Source of the DNA: MGML01 sp964493985
GTDB taxonomy: Bacteria; Chloroflexota; Dehalococcoidia; Dehalococcoidales; UBA2162
Direction of reading: 5' to 3'
DNA: 46,356 nucleotides
NCBI GenBank assembly: GCA_964493985.1
Contig: CAZBQL010000013.1
Location: 1-46,356 of the forward strand
How positions within the stretch are numbered: position 1 is the stretch's first letter; every line of letters begins with the position of its first letter. Below the pieces are notes generated by a model. It ran no database searches, was not told the origin of the DNA, and saw nothing but the letters and a program-made list of their open reading frames with translations. Shown here piece by piece: positions 32,335 to 39,668 of this stretch. Both the position numbers and the translations under genes were made by a program.

Positions 32335-33609
32335 TTAATGAGATTCCTGCTTATCTACGAGAGCGATATCTCTGCGGTAGTAACAACCTTCAAAAGTAAT
32401 ACGGGAAATATTCTTATATACTTTTTCCCTTGCTTCATTCAGGTCTTTACCGCAGGCAACGACAGTCAGTACACGTCCACCGTTGGTAAGTATTTCACCG
32501 TTTTCACCCGTTTTGGTACCGGCGTGAAATACCATTATTCCTTCGTCAACATCATCGAGTCCGTATATCGGGAAACCGGTCTTGTATTTTCCCGGATAAC
32601 CGCCTGATGCCATTACCACACCGACGCAGGCCTCATCGCTGCATTCGACAGCTATTTCATCAAGGTTACCATTTATTACATTTTCAACTATTTCTACAAG
32701 GTCCGTTTTCAGACGCGGTAAAACGACCTGTGTTTCAGGATCACCGAACCTTGCATTGAACTCTATTACTCTCGGGCCTTGTTCCTCTATCATCAGTCCC
32801 CCGTAGAGAATTCCCTTATAGGGTCTTTTTTCCTTGTCCATAGCCTTGATTGCGGGACGCATTATATTCTTCATCACGGCGTCACCTATCTCCTGAGTAT
32901 ATCGCCATGGAGGGCTGAAACTGCCCATCCCTCCGGTATTTGGACCTTTATCACCATCATTTATTCGTTTATAATCGCAGGCGTTCGCCAGGAACGCAAC
33001 ATGCTTACCGTCAGAGAAAGCAAAGCAGCTCATTTCCCATCCTTGCATGCTTTCTTCGATAACTACCGTATTACCGGCATCTCCCAGTACTTTTTCCTCC
33101 ATAATGCTGGCCAGGATATCTATTGCGGCGGCGATAGAGTTGGCGGCAATAGCACCTTTCCCCGCAGCAAGGCCATCTGCTTTAATCCACAGGGGAGGAG
33201 TTTGCTGTTTTACGTGTTCTACAGCATGCCGGAAATCGGAAAAGCTGCTGCTTTTGGCACATGGGATGGAATATTTCTGCATAAGTCCCTTTGCGAAAGC
33301 TTTACTCGATTCTATCTGTGTAGCGCCTTTCGTTGGTCCGAATATTGGTATGCCTATCGTCTGGAAACGGTCGACAATACCATCGGCAAGGGGAGTCTCA
33401 GGTCCGACAATTACCATATCTATACCTGTTCTCTGGCAGGTCTTTGCCATTTCCTCGAAATTTGCCGGACTAAGGTCCAGGTTTATCCCGATCATACCTG
33501 TACCGGCATTACCCGGAGCGACATATATCTCTTCTGCTTTTGGGCTCTGAGCGAGTTTCCATACGATTGTATGTTCTCTCGCACCGTTCCCGATAACAAG
33601 TATTTTCAG
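32335..33609 (-). CDS. purD: Phosphoribosylamine--glycine ligase, probably starting at CTG
   Basis: An ATP-grasp enzyme (GAR synthetase) of about 424 residues. An ordinary-start frame begins only at 33495 and would lack the first 38 residues. In the same frame upstream, the DNA encodes KILVIGNGAREHTIVWKLAQ and then SPKAEEIYVAPGNAGTG, the conserved N-terminal domain. The only suitable initiator before it is a CTG at 33609, 6 nt after a GGAGGG Shine-Dalgarno. Other blocks seen are GPETPLADGIVD, IKADGLAAGKGA, GPNTGGMGSFSPP and IEFNARFGDPETQ. It lies 40 nt after guaA. Confidence 0.94.
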   Translation of the reverse strand: MKILVIGNGAREHTIVWKLAQSPKAEEIYVAPGNAGTGMIGINLDLSPANFEEMAKTCQRTGIDMVIVGPETPLADGIVDRFQTIGIPIFGPTKGATQIESSKAFAKGLMQKYSIPCAKSSSFSDFRHAVEHVKQQTPPLWIKADGLAAGKGAIAANSIAAAIDILASIMEEKVLGDAGNTVVIEESMQGWEMSCFAFSDGKHVAFLANACDYKRINDGDKGPNTGGMGSFSPPWRYTQEIGDAVMKNIMRPAIKAMDKEKRPYKGILYGGLMIEEQGPRVIEFNARFGDPETQVVLPRLKTDLVEIVENVINGNLDEIAVECSDEACVGVVMASGGYPGKYKTGFPIYGLDDVDEGIMVFHAGTKTGENGEILTNGGRVLTVVACGKDLNEAREKVYKNISRITFEGCYYRRDIALVDKQESH

Positions 33610-33649
33610 TTTCCACCCTCCAAAATCAAAATATTAGCAACTCTTGTAC

Positions 33650-35338
33650 TTATTCCCATTCAATCGTCGAAGGTGGTTTAGAGGTAATATCGTATACCAC
33701 GCGGTTTACTCCTGCTACCTCATTTACTATCCTGTTGGAAATACGAGCAAGGAGATCATAAGGAAGTCTCGCCCAATCAGCGGTCATAGCGTCTTCACTC
33801 GTTACAGCTCTTATTGCAACAAGGTAACCATAGGTCCTGTAATCGCCCATTACACCTACGCTTTTTACATCGGTAAGGACAGCAAATGTCTGCCAGAGCT
33901 GGCGGTATAATCCCGCTTTCTTTATTTCGTTCATTACTATAAAGTCAGCAGATCTGAGTATTTCAAGTTTTTCCCGGGTAATATCGCCGATAACCCGGAT
34001 CGCCAGACCGGGACCGGGGAAAGGCTGACGCCAGACCATTTCTTCCGGCATACCAAGCTCTAGCCCGACCTGCCGGACCTCATCTTTAAACAGGTAACGT
34101 AAAGGTTCAACAAGTTTCATTCGCATTCTAGCAGGTAGACCTCCAACGTTATGATGGCTTTTAATGACTGCTGAAGCATTACTGCCGGAAGCAGCGCTCT
34201 CGATTACGTCAGGATATAGAGTACCCTGGGCAAGAAAGTCCACGGTGCCGATCTTGTTCGCTTCTTCTTCGAATACTTCGATAAATTCCTCGCCGATTAT
34301 TTTACGTTTTGTTTCAGGGTCTGTGACTCCACGAAGACGATAGAGGAATCTTTCTGCAGCGTCTACCAAAATAATATTCATGCCGAGGTTATCCCTGAAG
34401 ACTTTTGAGGTCCTTTCTACTTCTTCACGTCTGAGAAGGCCGTTATCGACAAAAATACAGGTTAGCTGGTCGCCAACCGCGTTATGAATAAGAGTCGCCA
34501 CCACCGCCGAGTCAACTCCTCCGGATAATGCGTTGATGACTTTTCCTTTACCGACACGTTTTTTAATCGTATTCAGACTGTCTTTAATGAAGTTTATCGT
34601 TGTCCAGTTACCGCTGCATCCGCAGATTTTATAAGCGAAATTCTTGAGCAGGATTTTTCCCTGAGGAGTGTGAGCAACTTCCGGGTGAAACTGGATACCG
34701 TAAATTCCGTCATTATTACCTATCACAGCATAAGGAGAGTTCTCCGTATAAGCGAGAGAGACAAATCCCGGGGGTATTTCTTCCACCCGGTCACCATGAC
34801 TCATCCATACGGGAGGTGATTCATCAAGCCCCTCGAACAATGGTGATGAATTATCACTGAAATGCAGAACAGAATATCCGTATTCCTGCTTGGTGCCGGG
34901 AGACACTGTGCCCCCGAGTTGTTTGGTTATTGCCTGCATCCCGTAACATATTCCCAGCACGGGAATGTGACTTTCATAAATGTATGCAGGTGCCAGGGGA
35001 GCGTTTTTCGTATAAACACTTGCCGGTCCACCGGAAAGTATAAATCCTTTAGGGTGGAGAGTCTTTATTTTTTCCCAGGGGGTGTCGTAGGATACCAGTT
35101 CACAATAGACATTGCATTCTCTGATACGCCGGGCGATCAGGAGGCTGTACTGAGAACCAAAGTCGATGACGACTATGGATTCGCTTTCAGTGACAGGAAC
35201 ATCCCCGGATACAACATCAGCTTTCTGGCTACCCACTCCCTGGGCAATCTCGAGATAAGTGGATACCTCGATGTCACCACTGGTCGTTACCCGATGGATG
35301 TCAACATTACTTTCTTGCTTTTTTGTACGTCTAGGCAC
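33650..35338 (-). CDS. guaA: GMP synthase (glutamine-hydrolysing) with an N-terminal extension
   Basis: Amidates XMP to GMP using ammonia from glutamine. The class I glutaminase domain has DFGSQYS (59-65), GGPASVY and the nucleophile Cys131 in GICYGMQ. The catalytic His and Glu lie in GIQFHPEV. The ATP pyrophosphatase P-loop is SGGVDS, and the C-terminal dimer domain ends KPPSTIEWE. About 53 residues precede the usual start (SIVVIDFGSQYS), so the 562-residue protein is longer than the usual 510-525. The extension is polar with KKQES-type sequence, and no good start codon lies closer, although a GTG at codon 35 is possible. Confidence 0.95.
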   Translation of the reverse strand: MPRRTKKQESNVDIHRVTTSGDIEVSTYLEIAQGVGSQKADVVSGDVPVTESESIVVIDFGSQYSLLIARRIRECNVYCELVSYDTPWEKIKTLHPKGFILSGGPASVYTKNAPLAPAYIYESHIPVLGICYGMQAITKQLGGTVSPGTKQEYGYSVLHFSDNSSPLFEGLDESPPVWMSHGDRVEEIPPGFVSLAYTENSPYAVIGNNDGIYGIQFHPEVAHTPQGKILLKNFAYKICGCSGNWTTINFIKDSLNTIKKRVGKGKVINALSGGVDSAVVATLIHNAVGDQLTCIFVDNGLLRREEVERTSKVFRDNLGMNIILVDAAERFLYRLRGVTDPETKRKIIGEEFIEVFEEEANKIGTVDFLAQGTLYPDVIESAASGSNASAVIKSHHNVGGLPARMRMKLVEPLRYLFKDEVRQVGLELGMPEEMVWRQPFPGPGLAIRVIGDITREKLEILRSADFIVMNEIKKAGLYRQLWQTFAVLTDVKSVGVMGDYRTYGYLVAIRAVTSEDAMTADWARLPYDLLARISNRIVNEVAGVNRVVYDITSKPPSTIEWE

Positions 35339-35362
35339 GTCCTTAAACTTGCCCTTCGTTAT

Positions 35363-35797
35363 TTATAGTAAAGCCATCTTTGATCCGAGTGCTTTGCACC
35401 GGTCGAGGGCTTCGGCCGAAGGCTCTCTCTGGGCGCCGACGTTATCGGCGGATTTTTTCAGGCCAAGATTATTACAGAGCTTCGCTAAACTCTCTATCGC
35501 AACCTCACCTCCACCACCGTAGCTGCCGAATACGGCATAGGGTTTGTTATCTACCTTGCCCTTCAGTGTGAAGAAAGTACGATCGAAGAAATCCTTCATC
35601 ATTCCTGCTTCATAGCTAAAATAATTCGCTGTTCCCATAACTACAGCATCACAGTTCATAAGGTCATCAGCATCAGCATCGGCCGCTTTTTTTAATATCG
35701 CCTCAGCGCCAGCCGAAGCTGCACCTTCCTGTACGGCTTTTGCCATTGCTTCTGTATTTCCACTCTGGGAGTGATAAAGAATTAATACTCTGGACAT
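35363..35797 (-). CDS. Flavodoxin / FMN-binding flavoprotein
   Basis: A 144-residue flavodoxin-fold protein. The FMN phosphate loop is YHSQSGNTEAMA, followed by GTANYFSYEAGMMKDFFDRTF and the FGSYGGGGEVA loop that cradles the isoalloxazine ring. It may carry low-potential electrons alongside the ferredoxin at the far end of this strand run, or reduce quinone-like compounds. It is the most upstream gene of the minus-strand run, 24 nt before guaA. Confidence 0.9.
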   Translation of the reverse strand: MSRVLILYHSQSGNTEAMAKAVQEGAASAGAEAILKKAADADADDLMNCDAVVMGTANYFSYEAGMMKDFFDRTFFTLKGKVDNKPYAVFGSYGGGGEVAIESLAKLCNNLGLKKSADNVGAQREPSAEALDRCKALGSKMALL

Positions 35798-35902
35798 TTA
35801 CTTGATTTCTCCTTTCGTTTGGATACCCTATTATACATCAATCGACCAAATATCGTAATATCTTCGACGTGGATTTTCTATATTCTGCAACATGTGTTCC
35901 TG

Positions 35903-35911
35903 TGATATACT
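35903..35911 (+). promoter_or_regulatory. Putative extended -10 promoter for tsaC
   Basis: TGATATACT is a TG-n-TATACT extended -10 element 35 nt before the tsaC start, with no convincing -35 box. It shares TTCCTGTGATATA with the promoter proposed for folK. Confidence 0.4.
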
Positions 35912-35946
35912 GAACCTGGAAGTATAAAAACAGTAAGTATCGATTA

Positions 35947-36591
35947 ATGGATAACGAACTGATTTCAGATATGATACCGAGAATCGAAAAAGGTATCGCT
36001 ATTCTCATCGACGGAGGAATTATCGCTTATCCCACTGATACTGTGTACGGGCTTGGCGCCAGCTCCGATAATATTAATGGGATAAAACGGATCTATGAGG
36101 TGAAAAAACGACCTATGAATATGCCCTTACCATTATTGCTGGCAGATGTATCCTGGATAGAAAGAGTTACGTTCTCGGTCCCTGAAATAGCGTATCAGCT
36201 TATCGACTCATTTTTACCCGGAGCTTTAACTCTGGTTTTTAAGAAGGCCGATACGATTCCGGATATAGTCAGTGGCGGGAAAAGCACTATTGCTCTCAGA
36301 ATTCCAGATCATCCCGTAACAGTAACCTTAATAAATGGTGTTGGGAAACCTTTGATTGGAACAAGCGCAAATTTAAGCGGAAAACCCAGTGCATCGAATG
36401 CGGAAGAAGTAAAAAACCAGCTTGGTGACAAAATAGACTATATCCTTGATGGCGGTCCATGTCCCGGTGGAAAAGAATCGTCGATCATCGATGTAACAGG
36501 GAATATACCTGTGTTATTACGGGAAGGAGCTATTTCAAAGGCAGATATTGAGAAGGTTTGTGAAATAATACTGCCCGGGGAGGAGATTTAA
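35947..36591 (+). CDS. tsaC: L-threonylcarbamoyladenylate synthase
   Basis: First enzyme of the universal tRNA t6A37 modification, making threonylcarbamoyl-AMP from Thr, bicarbonate and ATP. The 214-residue YrdC/Sua5-fold protein shows IAYPTDTVYGLGA, KKRPMNMPLPLLL, STIALRIPDHPVTVTLI and PLIGTSANLSGKPSA, which form the ATP and threonine sites. It is the single-domain TsaC form, without the Sua5 extra domain. rpiB follows after 2 nt, as in many bacteria. Confidence 0.95.
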   Translation: MDNELISDMIPRIEKGIAILIDGGIIAYPTDTVYGLGASSDNINGIKRIYEVKKRPMNMPLPLLLADVSWIERVTFSVPEIAYQLIDSFLPGALTLVFKKADTIPDIVSGGKSTIALRIPDHPVTVTLINGVGKPLIGTSANLSGKPSASNAEEVKNQLGDKIDYILDGGPCPGGKESSIIDVTGNIPVLLREGAISKADIEKVCEIILPGEEI

Positions 36592-36593
36592 CA

Positions 36594-37037
36594 ATGCGTA
36601 TTGCTATCGGGTGTGATCACAGGGGAATCGAATTTAAAAAATCTGTAATCGAAGTGCTTAATAAAGCGGGTCACGAAGTAAAAGATTTTGGCACCTATAC
36701 AGAGGATGCAGTCGATTACCCTGACATTGCGAAAGAAGTTGGCAAAGCCGTGGCTTCCGGTGACTATGACCGTGGTATCCTTATATGCGGAACAGGGATA
36801 GGGATGTGCATCGCAGCAAACAAAGTTAAAGGAATAAGGGCCGCCCTGTGCCATAACGAGTTCTGTGCTCTTCGGTCACGGCAGCATAACAATGCAAATA
36901 TCCTGTGTATGGGTTCCGAAATCGTTAAAGATGATATGCCTGATATAGTCAATACATTTCTCACAACAGAATTCGAGGGCGGCAGGCACCAGAGACGTGT
37001 CGATAAAATGACAGAAATGGAATCTCAGGATGCCTGA
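36594..37037 (+). CDS. rpiB: Ribose-5-phosphate isomerase B
   Basis: Interconverts ribose-5-phosphate and ribulose-5-phosphate. The 147-residue protein has GCDHRGIEFK with the substrate-binding His9, and VDYPDIA. The active-site base Cys lies in ILICGTGIGMCIAANK, and ALCHNEFCALRSRQHNNANIL is the other conserved block. It overlaps the following HAD gene by 8 nt and lies 2 nt after tsaC. Confidence 0.96.
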   Translation: MRIAIGCDHRGIEFKKSVIEVLNKAGHEVKDFGTYTEDAVDYPDIAKEVGKAVASGDYDRGILICGTGIGMCIAANKVKGIRAALCHNEFCALRSRQHNNANILCMGSEIVKDDMPDIVNTFLTTEFEGGRHQRRVDKMTEMESQDA

Positions 37038-37779
37038 TAACTCTTATCCTGAAGCCATACTCTTCGACCTGGATGATACGATAATCACCGGAGATTTTGG
37101 TACTGATGAGTTATGGAAGGCGCTCTGTTATCAACATGCTGAGCTTATTGAAGGGTTACAGGGAGAGACACTCTACTCGGAAATAAACAAAGCACGAGAC
37201 TGGTACTGGTCCGATCCCGAGCGCCACAGGATCAAACGTCTTAACCTGATCAAAGCCAGACGCGAACTGGTTGAATTCGTCTTTTCGAAGCTCGGAATTG
37301 AAAATGAAAAGGTATGCTATGGTCTTGCGGATTCTTTTACGGTAAAAAAACAAGAGATGATTACTCTTATCCCTGGGCCCATCGATACACTTGCACATTT
37401 CAAGAATACCGGAGCAGCAATGGCATTGATCACCAACGGCGCCTCCGATTTTCAAAGACAAAAGATAGACAGGTTCGATTTAGCCCAATATTTTGAATAT
37501 ATCCTCGTTGAAGGAGAATTCGGTGCCGGAAAACCTGATAAATCCGTATTTACTCATACGCTTGGCATTCAGGGAGCATCTCCTGAGAACGCCTGGATGG
37601 TTGGAGGTGATCTGAAAAGAGATATCCTGGGTGCTAACCATGCCGGTATTTTCAGTGTGTGGGTCGACCGGCAGAATAACGGATTGCCTGGTGATCCTCC
37701 ATCTCATCCTGACAGAACAGTTTCCAGTATATCCGAACTGGTGCAAAGAGATGTCGATTATTGGGAGAATGTTCAATAA
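37030..37779 (+). CDS. HAD-family phosphatase
   Basis: A 249-residue haloacid-dehalogenase-superfamily hydrolase with a helical cap inserted after motif I. Motif I is FDLDDT with the nucleophile Asp13 and Asp15. Motif II is LITNGAS, motif III the Lys in AGKPDKSVF, and motif IV GDLKRDILGA. Sequence is closest to subfamily I phosphatases such as pyrophosphatase PpaX or N-acylneuraminate-9-phosphatase-like enzymes, but the substrate is unknown. It overlaps rpiB by 8 nt, so tsaC, rpiB and this gene form one transcript. Confidence 0.9.
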   Translation: MPDNSYPEAILFDLDDTIITGDFGTDELWKALCYQHAELIEGLQGETLYSEINKARDWYWSDPERHRIKRLNLIKARRELVEFVFSKLGIENEKVCYGLADSFTVKKQEMITLIPGPIDTLAHFKNTGAAMALITNGASDFQRQKIDRFDLAQYFEYILVEGEFGAGKPDKSVFTHTLGIQGASPENAWMVGGDLKRDILGANHAGIFSVWVDRQNNGLPGDPPSHPDRTVSSISELVQRDVDYWENVQ

Positions 37780-37804
37780 TAATCGATGTTATCATACTGA
37801 CTTT

Positions 37805-37844
37805 TTGAGCCTAGCTTGACAATAAATATACACTATGCTACTCT
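37805..37844 (+). promoter_or_regulatory. Promoter region of the ilv leader
   Basis: Two overlapping candidates are seen. TTGAGC (37805-37810), a 16-nt spacer and TATACA (37827-37832) is one. A perfect TTGACA (37816-37821), a 17-nt spacer and TACTCT (37839-37844) is the other. The first would start RNA near 37839. The second would start near 37851, only a few bases before the leader ATG. Either places the attenuator at the start of the transcript. Confidence 0.55.
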
Positions 37845-37854
37845 TAACATCACG

Positions 37855-37899
37855 ATGAAAGAAAACCAGATTATTTTAGTACTCGTTATATATCCATAA
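37855..37899 (+). CDS. Branched-chain amino-acid leader peptide
   Basis: A 14-codon frame, ATG to TAA, encoding MKENQIILVLVIYP. Seven consecutive codons (37870-37890) are Ile-Ile-Leu-Val-Leu-Val-Ile, exactly the three products of the downstream pathway. It is followed by an antiterminator and terminator pair before ilvD. This is the arrangement of classic ilv leader peptides: shortage of any of the three charged tRNAs stalls the ribosome on the run. No clear Shine-Dalgarno precedes the ATG, so it may start as a near-leaderless RNA. A leader peptide is far too short for homology, so support comes from codon content and position. Confidence 0.8.
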   Translation: MKENQIILVLVIYP

Positions 37900-37900
37900 A

Positions 37901-37944
37901 CCGGACTGTGGGAAGGATCAGCAAGGGCCGTCCCCACGGGACGG
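37901..37944 (+). promoter_or_regulatory. Predicted antiterminator hairpin of the ilv leader
   Basis: The bases 37901-37912 can pair with 37933-37944. They form three pairs, a tandem G-A/A-G mismatch, then seven pairs including one G-U, with a 20-nt loop. The pairing uses the 3' arm of the terminator, so the two folds exclude each other. Its 5' arm begins 1 nt after the leader-peptide stop codon. A ribosome that finishes the peptide would cover that arm and let the terminator form. This was derived by hand and not scored by folding software. Confidence 0.7.
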
Positions 37945-37952
37945 CCTTTTTT
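37926..37952 (+). terminator. Attenuator terminator upstream of ilvD
   Basis: GGCCGTCCC (37926-37934) and GGGACGGCC (37938-37946) make a perfect 9-bp GC-rich stem with a 3-nt loop, directly followed by six Ts. It lies 34 nt before the ilvD start and downstream of the leader peptide, so it would stop transcription before the operon unless the antiterminator forms. Confidence 0.92.
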
Positions 37953-37985
37953 ATAGATAAAAAAGCTGAATTATAAGGAGATAAA

Positions 37986-39650
37986 ATGAGAAGTGATGCC
38001 GTTACTAAAGGTATAGAACGGGCTCCGCACCGTTCTCTCCTTCATGCCCTTGGCTGGAGTAAAGCCGACTCCGGTAAACCCATGATAGGAGTGGTCAACA
38101 GTTTTACTGAGATCGTCCCCGGACATATTCATCTTAGAGAAATATCCGAAGCAGTTAAAGCGGGTGTTGCAGCCGGTGGAGGAGTTTCTTTTGAATTCAA
38201 CACTATTGCAGTATGCGACGGAATTGCAATGAATCACCCCGGAATGAAATACAGCCTTCCAAGCCGGGAGTTAATTGCCGATTCTATAGAGATAATGGCC
38301 GAAGCCCATCAGTTCGACGGACTGGTATTTATTCCGAACTGCGACAAAATAGTGCCGGGGATGCTGATGGCATCGATAAGGATGAATATACCATCGATTT
38401 TTATCAGCGGCGGTCCGATGCTTGCCGGTCAACAATGCAAGAACGGTAAATTCGAGAAAGTAGATTTAATCTCGGTATTTGAATCTGTCGGTAAGGTAGC
38501 GAGCGGACAGATGACCGAAGAAGAGCTGATCGAGTTGGAAGAAATCGCCTGTCCGGGCTGTGGAAGCTGCGCAGGAATGTTTACGGCCAACACCATGAAC
38601 TGCGCCACGGAGGCGATGGGGATGGCCCTGCCCGGTAATGGGACTATTCCGGCGGTTGACGGAAGAAGGCGCCAGCTGGCGAAGGCAGCCGGCGAGCGAG
38701 TGGTCAAACTCATTGAGGAGAATATCAGACCTCTGGATATAATTACTCCCGATTCAATTCATAATGCATTCAGCGTCGATATGGCTCTCGGCGGCAGCAC
38801 AAATTCCGTTTTACACCTGATGGCGGTAGCCAACGAAGCGAAGATAGACTTCGACCTGGCAAAGGTGAATGAAATAAGCCAGCATACACCCCATATATGC
38901 CTGTTAAGTCCGGCAGGTCCGAATCGGATCGAAGACCTGGACAGGGCGGGTGGCATACCTGCAGTAATGAAAGAACTCGATAAACAAATGAAAAAAGACA
39001 TTCCGACGGTTTCAGGGAAAAAAGTTTCCCAGATAATGAATGAAGCCGTTGTTGTCGACCGGGAAATTATAAGGCCAGTTACCGATCCATATTCAGAAGT
39101 CGGCGGTATCGCCATCCTGTTCGGTAACCTGGCTCCTGAAGGCGCGGTAGTAAAACGGGCAGCGGTCGCACCGGAGATGATGGTCCACGAGGGACCGGCA
39201 AGAGTATTTGATTCAGAAGAAGAATCGATGCCGGCTATTATGAATGGTCAGATCAAGCCCGGTGAAGTTATCGTTATCCGGTACGAAGGCCCCAGGGGTG
39301 GCCCGGGAATGCGAGAAATGCTAACACCAACCTCATTATTAAGCGGTGCCGGTCTTGACAGCGTAGTGGCACTTCTTACCGATGGACGTTTTTCCGGCGG
39401 GAGTCGGGGTGCGGCTATAGGTCACATTTCACCTGAAGCAGCCGCCAGGGGGCCGATTGCTGCTGTCGAAAACGGAGATACAATAAAAATCGATATATAT
39501 AAATGCAAACTGGATGTCGACTTAAGTGAAAAAGAGATAAACGACCGCCTGGCTAAACTACCTGAGTTCGAACCCAGGATAAAGACGGGTTACCTGAGTA
39601 GATATACGGAGAAGGTATCATCAGCCAGTACCGGTGCAGTGTTCGTGTAA
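37986..39650 (+). CDS. ilvD: Dihydroxy-acid dehydratase
   Basis: Fe-S enzyme of 554 residues making the 2-oxo acid precursors of Val, Leu and Ile. Cluster-binding cysteines lie in FIPNCDKIVPGM and GCGSCAGMFTANTMNC. MALPGNGTIPAVDGRR and the C-terminal LLTDGRFSGGSRGAAIGHISPEAA are family hallmarks. AAGGAG precedes the ATG. It is the first structural gene after the attenuator and is followed 18 nt later by ilvB. Confidence 0.97.
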   Translation: MRSDAVTKGIERAPHRSLLHALGWSKADSGKPMIGVVNSFTEIVPGHIHLREISEAVKAGVAAGGGVSFEFNTIAVCDGIAMNHPGMKYSLPSRELIADSIEIMAEAHQFDGLVFIPNCDKIVPGMLMASIRMNIPSIFISGGPMLAGQQCKNGKFEKVDLISVFESVGKVASGQMTEEELIELEEIACPGCGSCAGMFTANTMNCATEAMGMALPGNGTIPAVDGRRRQLAKAAGERVVKLIEENIRPLDIITPDSIHNAFSVDMALGGSTNSVLHLMAVANEAKIDFDLAKVNEISQHTPHICLLSPAGPNRIEDLDRAGGIPAVMKELDKQMKKDIPTVSGKKVSQIMNEAVVVDREIIRPVTDPYSEVGGIAILFGNLAPEGAVVKRAAVAPEMMVHEGPARVFDSEEESMPAIMNGQIKPGEVIVIRYEGPRGGPGMREMLTPTSLLSGAGLDSVVALLTDGRFSGGSRGAAIGHISPEAAARGPIAAVENGDTIKIDIYKCKLDVDLSEKEINDRLAKLPEFEPRIKTGYLSRYTEKVSSASTGAVFV

Positions 39651-39668
39651 CAGGAAGGATTTAATATC

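Noticed and set aside
32779..33681. 300-residue open frame on the plus strand opposite purD
   Set aside because: It lies entirely antisense to purD and the end of guaA, has no family features, and its composition follows from the codon pattern of the real genes.
37839..37985. T-box riboswitch ahead of ilvD
   Set aside because: The conserved T-box sequence (AGGGUGGNACCGCG-like) and specifier-loop layout are absent. The leader-peptide model explains the sequence better.
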